Assembly (NCBI RefSeq): GCF_029784135.1
Contig: NC_073746.1
Location: 179,152,288-179,216,287 of the forward strand
DNA from: Toxorhynchites rutilus septentrionalis
Taxonomy: Eukaryota; Arthropoda; Insecta; Diptera; Culicidae
Direction of reading: 5' to 3'
Length of the DNA: 64,000 nucleotides
Shown here one piece after another: positions 63,808 through 64,000 of this stretch (the first letter of the stretch is position 1; the number at the start of each line of letters is the position of its first letter). A program made the translations under genes and the position numbers. The notes under the pieces are model-generated. The model searched no databases. It had not been told where the DNA came from and worked only from the letters and a program-made list of their open reading frames with translations.

Positions 63808-64000
63808 CATAGCGAGGGTCGTATGAACGGTCGTATGAACGCAATTCCAGATTATTGTTTTTTCTTCGCATTAAATTTCTCGTGTCACCGTGCTATCATG
63901 ATTCCAGCAGCGCTTGTGCTTTGGATCTACACACGTGCTCTCCAGCTGATGTTTTATCAGGGTTGATGGCAATAGCGTGATTGTCATTTTGTAATCCGAG

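Noticed and set aside
1..64000. CRISPR arrays, bacterial operons, integrated virus genomes or toxin genes
   Set aside because: No regularly spaced short repeats with unique spacers, no viral polymerase or structural motifs, and no toxin-like coding sequence. All RT and transposase motifs fit eukaryotic transposable elements.

Overview
The window looks like a slice of a large, AT-rich, transposon-choked insect genome, most likely a culicine mosquito. Grounds: a DD37E IS630/mariner-type element (the ITmD37E kind known from mosquitoes), R1-clade and CR1/Jockey-like non-LTR retrotransposons, tRNA-derived SINEs, short introns and a TATA plus TCAGTT insect core promoter. There are no bacterial features, rRNA genes, intact tRNA genes or CRISPR arrays. 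Nearly all long open frames are transposase or reverse-transcriptase relics.

Only two host-type genes are supported, both for secreted low-complexity proteins. The first (20103-22634) encodes an 843-aa acidic, cysteine-free repeat protein behind a splice acceptor. The second (41724-42813) is a two-exon gene with a readable core promoter, encoding an Asn/Thr-rich protein with a His-rich tail. Neither is recognised as a named family.

Layout: 0-5 kb, an LTR-less retroelement ORF1 relic, a piggyBac-like MITE and two head-to-tail mariners sharing a TA. 6.9-10.3 kb, pogo-like and DD37 fragments, then a Helentron-like element carrying another mariner. 12-19 kb, two oppositely oriented CR1-like LINE copies, MITEs and a SINE. 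20-23 kb, gene 1. 23.7-25.8 kb, SINEs and a tandem LINE-3'UTR-like repeat. 25.8-33.1 kb, a hAT element with a perfect 8-bp TSD, split by a nearly complete R1-like LINE and a Helentron-like element. 33.3-36.9 kb, a 3.6-kb Helentron-like element holding histone H2A and H2B pseudogenes. 37.1-40.6 kb, an RT-deleted R1 copy in the LINE-like repeat. 41.6-42.8 kb, gene 2. 44-55.7 kb, four more Helentron-like elements, SINEs and a 3-kb TIR element. 60.3-63.3 kb, a hAT relic and a nearly whole DD37E element.

The most unusual signal is the Helentron-like family. At least seven copies share a 5' end TTTGACGTAGGAYTACGTC that is itself a hairpin. The end recurs inverted about 35 nt before the 3' terminus, is followed by a second hairpin, and finishes in a T-run. 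Several copies carry about 100-bp tandem repeats. Three or more carry pieces of replication-dependent histone genes, including coding sequence, divergent H2B/H2A order and 3' processing stem-loops. This matches the architecture of non-autonomous Helentrons (HINE/DINE-1 type) with gene capture. No Rep/helicase is present in the window, so any mobility must depend on a partner elsewhere. The family assignment is inference from structure and needs genome-wide copies to confirm.
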